Assembly: GCA_008921705.1 (NCBI GenBank) | Contig: VFFE01007669.1 | Span: 5,715,633-5,779,632, forward strand | Length of the DNA stretch: 64,000 bases | Direction: 5' to 3' | DNA from: Burhinus oedicnemus | Taxonomy: Eukaryota; Chordata; Aves; Charadriiformes; Burhinidae | Part shown: piece after piece, positions 38,225-47,677 of the stretch | How the letters are laid out: each line of letters starts with the position of its first letter | Numbering within the stretch: position 1 is the stretch's first letter | The notes under the pieces: generated by a model | Databases searched by the model: none | What the model saw: only the letters and a program-made list of their open reading frames with translations | Told to the model about the DNA's origin: nothing | Position numbers and translations under genes: made by a program

Positions 38225-39205
38225 TTAACATCTAAGATGTTTCTTGCTGGACATGTCATTCCAAATTCTGTGCATTTCTTCCGGTGTTATCTGATGCACC
38301 GTGATCACCCTGCGGTACCTGCACAAGCTGTAGGCCATTTTCCAGTGATTGAAGCCACTGTTTTGGAAGGGGTGAATGCCCAGCTTCCGAAGACAGAGTC
38401 CAACGTACACATCTTCAAGATGAAGAAGTCTGGTGTGAAGCGAAGTTTTGTAAATCAGTTCCGCTACGTCAGCTGAAAATATATAGCCAGTGCCTGAACA
38501 GAAGGGTGGATAATTGCTGTCGGGATACAAATCTCTCGGCATGTACCACTTACTGCGAACATCTCGTATTGGTCCTCCGTTTATAACATAACCTGTGAAG
38601 TACCTTCTCCTTGGCTTGGTGTTAGGTTTGAGCAGCTTATAAATAAGATTATCCATATTTACAAAAATGTCACTGTCTGTCTTCATAACGTACTTTGCTT
38701 TTGAACAGAATGTTGCTACCCACCTCATCCCCATCAATGTTTTCAGAGTGAGGTTATGATAAGAGTCAATAAAATCCTCCACAATAATGTCATGAAAAAT
38801 TTGGCTCTCTTGCTCTACCATTTGATTTAACACAGGATCTGTGTTTTTTCCGAGAAGAAATAGCGTGGCGATTTTAATTCCTTTAAAGTTGTTCTCGTCT
38901 CCCCATGTTTCTCGAATGGCTTGCCTTGCATCAAACTCTTTGTGAGTTGTGCTGATAAGAATGACCAAGAAAGGGACACTCTTCTCACATTTGTTGGGTT
39001 CATTGATAAGAAAGTCAAAGGAATGTGGATTTATAGGTCGAGTTCTTATGTTGCCAAAGGAAACGTTTTTTCTGGCTATGGATATGCTACTGAGCTGTCT
39101 GTGGCCAGTGTAGGAAGAAGTAGGACGAGTTATGCTTAAGTACCAAAGAGCGCTTGCCCAACAAACTACTGTCAAAACGTACAAGCATGAGACCTTTGAA
39201 GCCAT
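38225..39205 (-). CDS. B3GALT1: Beta-1,3-galactosyltransferase 1
   Basis: A complete 326-residue GT31-family enzyme. It transfers galactose from UDP-Gal to terminal beta-GlcNAc, making type 1 chains (Gal beta1-3 GlcNAc) in the Golgi. It is a type II membrane protein: a short cytosolic start (MASKVS), a hydrophobic anchor at about residues 7-25, then a stem. The catalytic domain starts near 78 and carries RQAIRETWG (94-102), the metal-binding DSD (177-179) in KYVMKTDSDIFVN, and EDVYVG (264-269). N-glycosylation sequons lie at N47 (NVS) and N151 (NLT). The frame runs 20 codons further upstream but has no other ATG; this ATG has A at -3 and G at +4. The length equals mammalian B3GALT1, and the catalytic part is nearly identical to the human protein I recall, with the stem more changed. 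The coding region is a single exon, as in mammals. Confidence 0.98.
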   Translation of the reverse strand: MASKVSCLYVLTVVCWASALWYLSITRPTSSYTGHRQLSSISIARKNVSFGNIRTRPINPHSFDFLINEPNKCEKSVPFLVILISTTHKEFDARQAIRETWGDENNFKGIKIATLFLLGKNTDPVLNQMVEQESQIFHDIIVEDFIDSYHNLTLKTLMGMRWVATFCSKAKYVMKTDSDIFVNMDNLIYKLLKPNTKPRRRYFTGYVINGGPIRDVRSKWYMPRDLYPDSNYPPFCSGTGYIFSADVAELIYKTSLHTRLLHLEDVYVGLCLRKLGIHPFQNSGFNHWKMAYSLCRYRRVITVHQITPEEMHRIWNDMSSKKHLRC

Positions 39206-39434
39206 TGTTCCTGTAGTTCTTCTATTCCATGTGATGAATAAATAGCCTTTGTACCATGAGTGCACCTATGTCCCAGAGAGGCAGCATATTATTAATGAAA
39301 CTTGAAAGTTCGATTTAGAAAAAAACCTCTGTAATCATTCATGGATTTCAAGTAGGAGCTATTACCCCTGATGATACTCAGCTTTTCTTCTTTTACTACC
39401 AGCGGCTTGCATTTCTTGGAATTTTCTGTTATTT
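39206..39434 (-). other. B3GALT1: B3GALT1 5' UTR part of coding exon
   Basis: Sequence between the ATG and a splice-acceptor-like site. It contains several upstream ATG triplets in other frames, none in frame with the protein after the last stop. The extent depends on the acceptor at 39,435. Confidence 0.4.
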
Positions 39435-39436
39435 CT
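39435..39436 (-). other. B3GALT1: Candidate splice acceptor for B3GALT1 coding exon
   Basis: The - strand reads AACTTTTCTTCATATTTTTC followed by AG, a good pyrimidine tract. Mammalian B3GALT1 has separate upstream non-coding exons, so an acceptor is expected here. Confidence 0.4.
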
Positions 39437-42142
39437 GAAAAATATGAAGAAAAGTTTTCCATTGCTAGATCATAAAAGCCTAGGGCAAGAAAAATGAGCT
39501 TAAATATGACTGGCCATTAACAAGCTAAGTGTCTTAATGCATTTCTCAGATATCCTTTTTTTTTTTCTCATGAGGTACCATAATGCAAGATACTGTACTA
39601 GAATATAGCAGTATAACTGAAGTAATGCTTTTATGATTGATAATTTCTCATTGATGATAATATATAAAAAAAGTTGAGCATGCATAGCATGTTGGCTATT
39701 GATGTAATTTTAAAGGTATATGAAAATAAGCTTCTGGTTTCTAGCATTTTTTCTGGACAATCCTTCAAAATATGCCATGGAACATTTTAAAAATATTTAA
39801 AGAATGAAAAATAATGTACTTTATCTTAGGATTAATAGCATCGGTGGCAACTATGCACATGAATACCTCTAAATCTCTTTTGGTCTAAATGTTGTTAATG
39901 TCTGTTTCTCTAACAAGAGCATGCTTTGGTGGAAATCAGACAGAAAGGTATAGGAGGGAGAGATACATTTGCTGTCTTACCCATGTAAAGATCAGTGCCC
40001 AAGTAGACTCCAGAAAAGTCTAGAAATAAATTAACACAGTTCAGTTATTCTTGTTGGCTTCCTTCTTTACTTTTCATGAGCAAACATCATTTGTATACCA
40101 TGTAAGATAAATCACGATGGAAGCCTATTAACGGTGTCATTTTGCTGGTCGGCCTGCAGAGCACTTGCCTACCCAACCAGGCTTCCTGTCCTGGCAGCCC
40201 TTCCCTGCTGCTGCACCAGTCCTGCCTCTGGCATCGGGGAGCTTTGAGGCTTTCCTGGATCCGGGGAATGTGCCAGCCCTGAAGCTTCCTTTGCTTTTAG
40301 CATGTTTCCTGGGAGCCAGTTCTATTTATCATAATTTCATCGAAATGAGACAAGCTGTATTAAGCCTGCTGGATCAGTGCTGACTCCAAGGCACACCAGT
40401 AATGGGAGAGTGCCTGTAGGCTCCATATTCCAGGGTTTTACCACTGCATTGCTTCAGAGCTAAAAGATAGTAGAAGCATGCAACAGACAAGCTTTACACA
40501 AGAGCCTTTGAAATATTTAATATTTACTTTGGATAGAACAAAACATCTATGGATTCAGATAAAAATATAGAAGCCCTGTCTTAGAAACGTCCTTTCTGTT
40601 TCCGCACGGCTTTGATACGTTGCTTGGATTACAAGAAAATGCTTTTTAAGGAGCCTGTGCCTCCCCCACATTGGATATGCATGGTCTCTTTTTCCTTTCT
40701 CCAAAAGATGAGAGTGTTGACCCCATGGCAGGGTCTCTTGGCGGTCATCTGTTGCTTAGTGTTTGTGCAGACAGAGCCACCCCCCGGCAGGCTGTCAGAG
40801 TTAGAGGACTGTTACCCTGTGTTACTATATCACACCGAGGTGCAAATCCAGCAGAGAAACAACCTTAACATTTGCTAAATATATACAGACTGTAGTCTTA
40901 TAGGTTCTCACAGCTAGCACTGTCCTGCTAGTCTTCATTACGTGCACTTTTAGCTGTTTAATGACCAGATTCCACATACCTGTCTCACCTTCCATGAAAC
41001 AGGAAAACATGAATTTGTGGCCTGTTTCAGAGCTTAATCAGTTTGGCCCTATAATCAGGTAGAGGTGATCTCCTTTGCTACTTGTCACAGTACTTGGGGT
41101 TTGTGATCTTTTCCCACCAAGCAATAGTAGTAAACGTTTGGGAGCAGTATATTTAAGTGAGGCCTTTAATTGCCCCATAGGGCCACAGAACACAATGATC
41201 TTGACACACACATGTGCATCCTTGTAAATAAATACAGTTGTGATAAATAAATACACAAATGCTACTGTAATGTCTGGAGAGGGGATCTGTCTTTCTGTAA
41301 CAACCCACTGGGGTCACTGGGATGCAGTTCTGAGAAAGGCAAAACACACCCCTGATCTAGTAGGTTGGGTTTTTTTCTGGCTTCATTGTGAATCTCTGAT
41401 AACCGCCCCCACTGGAAACCCCAGCAGGGAAAAACACCAAGCATGAAATGTCATAATGTAATGAAAACATAACAGGCTAAGATCTAGAAGACTGCGGTAA
41501 TAAAGAAATACAGCAGTCATGGATTGGAGATACAGAGTGTGAGCTATGTAGGTCGGTGTATTTAATGGACTCCAGCATTAAGGTCTCACCAATACTTCTA
41601 ATATTCTGCATATTTATAATGAATTATTTTAGGAAACTTTGTATTGCATTCTCTAGAAGTGTATATTCTTCTACATCTTTTCTTTAATAAAGGCAGGTGC
41701 ATTAGCTACCATGAATACTGTGCAGATATCTGAGGGAAAGGAAAATTGTAACCAGTGCTTCTCACAAACTGCAAAATTACATAAAATAGCTTTTCAGTCC
41801 AGCAATGCTACGGCTATGATGCCCAATCTTGTGTGCTCTGAAAGGATTAGAAGCAACAAAAGCCTTACACCATTTTGAAGAAAGATTCCAAGCTATTCTA
41901 GGGAATATTTTGCTCAGTTATGAAAGCTACAGATAACTGTTTGTCCAGGATGAATATTTCTTACATTGGTCCTTGGATTGCTGTCTCTTGAAATGTTTCT
42001 TTTTCTGTTGTGTGTTTGGTTTGGGGTTTTTGTTTGTTTGTTTTGCTTTTTTAAAACAAAAAGAAGAGTTTAGATGGTGTTCTTTGGTCTGGAGTGTTTT
42101 CCACCATGCCTGTGGTAATTTTTGAGCAAAGTGCATGTGAAG
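39437..42142. other. Presumed B3GALT1 5' intron, first part
   Basis: AT-rich sequence with no recognisable gene or transposon. Short open frames near 40.6 and 41.2 kb overlap on both strands and match nothing I know. Confidence 0.5.
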
Positions 42143-42223
42143 TCACAGAATCACAGAATCACCGGGGTTGGAAGGGACCTCTGGAGATCATCTAGTCCAA
42201 CCCCCCTGCTAGAGCAGGGTCAC

Positions 42224-42433
42224 CTAGAGCAGGTTCACCTCGAGCAGGTTGCACAGGATGGCATCCAGGTGGGTTTTGAATGTCTCCAGAGTTGGAGACT
42301 CCACCACCTCTCTGGGCAGCCTGTTCCAGTGCTCTGCCACCCTCAAAGGAAAGAAGTTCCTCCTCATGTTTAGATGGAAGTCCCTATGTTCAAGTTTGTG
42401 CCCATTACCTCTTGTCCTATTGCTAGGCACCAC
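42224..42433 (-). pseudogene. CR1 ORF2 C-terminal tail (broken)
   Basis: This frame carries the conserved CR1 ORF2 ending, including [14 protein letters not shown] and FKTHLDA. It is in a different frame from the reverse transcriptase segment, so a frameshift lies between 42,433 and 42,519. The same ending occurs, in better order, in the CR1 copy at 60.2 kb. Confidence 0.85.
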
Positions 42434-42518
42434 TGCAAAAAGACTGGTCCCGTCCTCCCGGCACCCTCCCTTTAAGTATTTATAAGCATTGATGAGATTC
42501 CCCCCTCAGTCTTCTCTT

Positions 42519-43976
42519 CTACAGACTAAAAAGTCCCAAGTCCCTCAGCCTTTCCTCATCAGAAAGATGTTCCAGTCCCCTAATCATCTTTGTAGCCCTC
42601 TGCTGTACCCTCTCCAGCAGTTCCCTGTCCTTCTTGAACTGGGGAGCCCAGGACTGGACACAGTACTGCAGGTGCGGCCCCACCAGGGCAGAGTAGAGGG
42701 GGTGGAGAACCTCCCTCGACCTGCTTGCCACACTCTTCTTGATGTACTCCAGGATGCCATTGGCCTTCTTGGCCACAAGGGCATATTCCTGGCTCATGGT
42801 CATCCTGTTGTCCATCAGGACTCCCAGGTCCCTTTCCACAGAGCTGCTTTCCAGCAGGTCAACCTCTAACCTGTACTGGTGCATGGGGTTATTCCTCCCC
42901 AGGTGCAGTACCCTACACTTGCCTTTGTTGAACTTCACTAGGTTTCTCTCTGCTCAACTCTCCAGCCTGTCCAGGTCACGCTGAATGGCAGCACAGCCTT
43001 CTGGTGTGTCAGCCACCCCTCCCAGTTTTGTGTCCTCAGCAAACTTGCTGATGGTACCCTCTATCCCTTCATGCAGGTCGTTGATGAATATGTTGAACAG
43101 GACTGGACCCAGTCCTGACCCCTGGGGAGCACCACTTGTCACAGACCTCCAACTAGACTCTGTGCCACTAAGCACAACCCTCTGAGCTCTATCTGCCAGC
43201 CAGTTTTCAATCCACCCCACTGTCCATTCATCCAACCCACGCTTCCTAAGCTTGCCTATGAGGATGCTGTGGGAGACAGTGTCGAAAGTCTTGCTGAAGT
43301 CAAGGTAGACAACATCCACCGCCCTCCCCTCATCTATCTGTCCAGTCATGCCATCGTAGAAGGTTATCAGATTAGTCAGATGTGACTTCCCCTTGGTGAA
43401 TCCATGTTAACTATTTCTGATCACCTTCTTTTCCTCCAGATGCTTTGAGATGACGCCCAGAATGAGCTGTTCCATCATCTTTCCAGGGATGGAGGTGAGG
43501 CTGACTGGCCTGTAGTTTCCCGGGTCTTCCTTCTTGCCCTTTTTGAAGGCTGGAGTGACAGTGGCTTTCCTCCAGTCCTCAGGCACCTCGCCTGTTCTCT
43601 GGGACCTTTCAAAGATGATGAAGAGCAGCCCGGCAATGACTTCTGCCAGCTCCCTCAGCACTCGCAGGTGCATCCCATCAGGACCCATGGACTTGTGGTT
43701 GTCCAGTTTACTTAACTGATCTCTAAGTTGATCCTCCTCAACGTAGGGGAAGTCCTCCTTCCTCCAGACTTTCTCTGTTACCTGCCAAGTCTGGGACTCC
43801 TGAGGGCTGGCCTGAGCAGTAAAGACTGAAGCAAAGAAGGCATTCACTAATTCCGCCTTCTCTGCATCATCTGTCACCATGGCCCCTGTCTCATTCAACA
43901 GCGGGCCCCACATTTTCTCTAATCTTCCTTTTGCCTCCAATGTACTTGAAGAAACCCTTCCTGTTGACTTTGACAT
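42519..43976 (-). pseudogene. CR1 reverse transcriptase domain (broken)
   Basis: One reading frame covers the reverse transcriptase, interrupted by TAA at 43,407-43,409 and TGA at 42,954-42,956, and ending in TAG at 42,519-42,521. Visible blocks in order are NYRPVSLTSIPGK, motif A ([11 protein letters not shown]), motif B ([14 protein letters not shown]) and motif C, which reads FAEDTKL. The usual CR1 motif C is FADD, so the first catalytic aspartate has become glutamate (codon 43,035-43,037). The conserved LGLFSL block ends the segment. It encodes no functional enzyme. Confidence 0.92.
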
Positions 43977-44173
43977 CCCTTGCCAGATTTAATTCCGAGG
44001 AGGCCTTGGCTTTCCTCGTTTTGTCCCTGCATACTCTGGCAGCATTCTTGTAATTTTCCCAAGTGGTCAGTCCTTTCTTCCACTTCCTGTAAACTTACTT
44101 CCTCTACTTGAGCTTTTTCAGAAGCTCCCTGCTCAACCATGCAGGTCTGCTTCCCTTGCCTGATTTCTTGCTC

Positions 44174-44806
44174 TTAGGGATGCACCGATCCTGAGCTTGG
44201 AGGAAGTGATACTTGAATGTCAACCAGCTCTCTTGAGCCCCACCTACCCTCTAGAGCCCTAACCCATGGGATTTCTCCAAGCAGTTTCTTGAAGAGATCA
44301 AAGTTAGCCCTCCTGAAGTCCAAGGTTGCAACCCTACTTGTTGTTTTATGCCTACTGCACATAATCCTGAACTTGATCTTCTCATGATCGCTACAGCCAA
44401 GGCTGCCCCCAACCTTAATGTCCTCCATCAGTCCCTCTTTGTTTGTCAGTACTAGGTCCAGTAGTACACCTCTTCTTGTTGGCTTCTCCACCACCTGAGT
44501 CAAAAAGTTATCATCAAGACACTGGAGGAACCTCCTGGACTGTACATGCCTGGCTGTGTAGCCTTCCCAGCAGATACCAGGGTGATTGAAGTCCCCCATG
44601 AGAACCAAGGCCTGTGATTGTGAGGCGGCTCTCAGCTGCCTGTAGAAGGCCTCACCAACTTCTGCATCCTGATCAGGTGGCCTGTAATAAACCCCCACAG
44701 CAGTGTCCCTCATGTTAGCCCGCCCCTTAATCCTTACCCACAAGCTCTTGACTCTCTCTTCATCCGCCCCCAGGGACAGCTCAATGCATTCCAGTTGCTC
44801 TCTCAC
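44174..44806 (-). pseudogene. CR1 endonuclease domain (partial)
   Basis: An open frame of 210 codons with the signature blocks of the CR1 apurinic-like endonuclease: GVYYRPPDQD, GDFNHPGICW (residues 71-80), LDLVLTN (116-122) and the catalytic SDH (139-141). The domain's N-terminal part lies to the right in decayed form. The linker toward the reverse transcriptase (43,919-44,140) is in this frame but stops early, and the RT itself is in another frame. Confidence 0.9.
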
Positions 44807-45237
44807 ATAAAGAGCAACTCCACCACCTCACCTTGCTGGCCTATCTTTCCTAAAGAGGACGTAGCCATCCATGACAGCGTTCCAGTCATGTGAGCTATCC
44901 CACCCTGTCTCAGTAATTGTGATGAGATCATGGACCTGTGACTGCACACAGATCTCTAATTCTTCCTGTTCCCCATGCTGTGTGCATTGGTGTATAAGCA
45001 TTTCAGAGAGGCAGTTGAACGTGTAGTTTTTCCCCTTGAGGGGTGGTAGGCCTTCTGATTCTCAAAAATACCAGCACGCTGCCCCACAAGTGCTGGGCTA
45101 CTGCACGCAGGTGCCTCTCTAGCGAGCCCAGTTACACCCCCGTCCCCCTTCAAATCTAGTTTAAAGCTCTCTCAATGACCCCTGCTAACTCTTGTCCTAG
45201 AACCCTTTTCCCCTGTGAGACAGGCTTTTCCCATCTT

Positions 45238-45630
45238 TTACCAGCAGGCCCTGTAAATCAAGCCATGGTCAAAGAACCTAAAGTCCTGCCAGTAGCACCA
45301 GTCTCGGAGCCAGGCATTGATCTGCTGGCTTTTCCTGTGTACCCCCCAATCATTCCCCGCAACTGGAGGGACAGAGGAGAACATGACCTGTGCTCCTGAT
45401 CCCTTGACTAGTTGTCCCAAGGCCCTGAAATTTCTCGTCATTGCCCTTGGACTTCTCCTCCGTACTTCATCACTGCCTACCTGAAAGAATAGAAGGGGAT
45501 AATAATCTGAGGGCCATACTAGGGATGGAAGTTTCTTCTTTACATCATTAACCCGGGCCCCAGGGAGGCAGCAGACTTCCCTATATAGTGGGTCTGGTCT
45601 ACGTATAAGGCTTTCCGTTCCCTTCAGTTG
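45238..45630 (-). pseudogene. CR1 ORF1 esterase-like domain (partial)
   Basis: Continuous - strand frame from about 45,630 into 45,238, with blocks PDPLYREVCCLPGARV, DYYPLLFFQVGSDE, VMFSSVPPV and FFDHGLIYR. They match the SGNH-type esterase reported in ORF1 of CR1 elements. The GxND block reads GSDE here, so its usual asparagine is gone. The catalytic-serine block, expected further upstream, is disrupted near 45,640 by an in-frame stop. It is a remnant rather than a gene of the host. Confidence 0.75.
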
Positions 45631-47154
45631 TTAATGGTGAACTGGCTGTAGTTTTCCTGACAAGTGAAATCTTAGATTTAATTATTTTTTAGCAAGATTG
45701 AGGGGAAAAACAAGAAGAGAGCTCTCAGTTTTCCTGTGATGGGGGTCTGTGCTATTCCTGCTCCGCTGTGAGGTGAAGATGAGAAGATTAAAGTTCACAT
45801 TCCTGCTTTACCTGAGCTTTTTACTATATATGGGGAACAGATTTGGAAGAAAATAGCACAAACGAAATTGGCAAATAGTGCAAATGCAAACCAAAATTTA
45901 CTGTAGAGTCTTGGTCTGCTATTTTAGCTGAGGTTATTGTCACCTTCAGGACTGATCTCCCTCACTCTTTGTAGGATCGCAGAGGGAGGGGGTTGGGTAA
46001 GTAACTATGTCATGTATTTTTTGGCCATAGGGCAAATGCTCCTACAAATTATTTCTGGTAACATTGTTCCTGCATGGTAATTCCAATAAGGTTTAGCTTG
46101 CACAAGTAAGAAAATACATAGTTGATTAGGCAGGGAAACATGAACTAAGCGGTGAAATAGGTATGTTGTAATGATTTAGCAGTCAAGAATTTCAGAGGTT
46201 GCCAAATTCTGTTATTAAAGACAATGCTAATTCATCAAGTACCTGAAAAAGTGTCTAAGTCAGACTTTCTTAGAATTGCTCCTGTGTTGAAGGTATCTTA
46301 CAAAATTATTCACAGTATCAAAGTCTGTGACAGCAAACCTTTTCCTTGTTATGTGTTGTGATCTGAAACTAGACTCTGCAGCCATGTAATATGTGGGATA
46401 TCAAGGATGTGAGTTACAAGGAATGAAATCAGACTGTAAAATTAATATGCTCAAATTATGGTGTGTTAAAACTTTTGTGTTATTTACTCATTTGGAAAAG
46501 AGGGGGAATAAGTATGGGAACTAAGGTCACTACTTTCATCCAAATAGCAACCAAAAGCACTTCAATGCCTGCATGTTATTGTGGCTCATTTGCAGTTTGC
46601 CCTGAAGTTTTTCAGAACATATTTAACCTAGTCAATAGTAAATGTCTCAAAAGCTGCCTTAAATGTTAAAAAGTGTAGCAAATTCATTAAGATATTGTGT
46701 TCGTAGTCCTGATACTGGATTCAGTATATTGTCATTATGAGGATGACTTTTTTTTTTTTTAATTTTGCCATGATCTTGAATTTGGTGTTGATATATGTTT
46801 GAAGGCCCTCTAACAGCAGGATATGGATTGTCACGGGGGAGAAGAAAGCTTTTACCAGTTTTGGACTTTGTTGGGATAGGGTATATCACGATAGGGAACA
46901 GTGGCACAGGCAAAGGGAAGTGTCACCTCCTTTTATCTGTTCTGTGGGGTAAAAGGAAGCTTTTGAGCAGGGCAGCAACAACATTAAGTTCTTGCTCTTA
47001 AAAATATTTTAATTTGATCTACGCCTTTTCCCACTCTGGCTATCATACTATTAGTAATCAAAGGCTCAAGCTTTGGTAGGGTAGATGATTGTACAAAGCA
47101 AGGGTTTAGCATCGTGTTTCCATATTGTGACTCCAAGTTGTGCACTTAATTGTG

Positions 47155-47677
47155 CTACTCATAGCTCATGCTGTGCGAGCCAGAGGAGCCACCCAGTCGG
47201 AGAACAGAAGCAATACTGTGTAACTTCTGTAAGTAATTGACCTGATGGAGACTGTGAGTATTTGCAGAAAACCTTTTACGAGCTGACTGCGCATCAAGAA
47301 TAATCCTCCAGATAATGAGCACATTTGAGAATCTTGCTAACTGTTCGTGGGCAATTTTGAGACAGACGTCAAACGAGTTCAGCAAACGTTACTCACCAAC
47401 TGCGATATTTTGCCAATATTTTGGAACACTGCTGTCTGTGCTGAGAGGTTGTTGATCTTTTTCTTTCAAGAAAGCCCATCCTATGTAAGTGCAGTTGCAT
47501 TAATGTAACTAGATCATGGTGGATGCACATGATAGAAACTACAGCTCTTGAAGCCTCGCGTGTTGCCATAGTTGTAATCCATACCATGGTGCTATCTACT
47601 GCTGAGGCATAATGTAGGTGCTGAGCGGAGGCAGTCAGGATGCTGAGCCCCAGGGATGACCCCGGGTGAGAAGCCAA
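47155..47677 (-). other. Unassigned adjoining open frames, possible coding relic
   Basis: Two - strand frames adjoin: 47,393-47,677 and, one base out of step, 47,155-47,385. The region is richer in CpG than its surroundings and reads like degraded protein (MATREASRAVVSIMCIHHD in the first, LARFSNVLIIWRIIL in the second). The junction reads CAGTTGGTGAGT, which also resembles a splice donor. I do not recognise the protein. It could be an old transposon or processed pseudogene fragment, or chance. Confidence 0.2.

Larger units (their letters stand above)
42143..45640 (-). mobile_element. Long, decayed CR1 LINE retrotransposon
   Basis: A CR1 non-LTR retrotransposon of about 3.5 kb, missing its 5' end. 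Its 3' end is at the left: on the - strand the copy finishes GGTTGGAAGGGACC-like sequence read in reverse and a GATTCTGTGA repeat tail (tcacagaatcacagaatcac on +). Reading 5' to 3' it keeps the C-terminal part of ORF1 (esterase-like), the apurinic endonuclease, reverse transcriptase and the ORF2 C-terminus. At least three stop codons and two frameshifts break it, so it cannot be active. The 5' edge near 45.64 kb is where similarity to CR1 ORF1 fades. Similar copies are common in birds and other sauropsids. Confidence 0.93.

Noticed and set aside
39206..39265. 20-codon N-terminal extension of B3GALT1
   Set aside because: The extension would begin at GTG, not ATG. The only ATG in this frame is at 39,205; it has a good context and matches the family start.
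42489..42984. + strand frames of up to 126 codons across the CR1 copy
   Set aside because: They are the antisense of the CR1 reverse transcriptase, which has clear motifs on the - strand.
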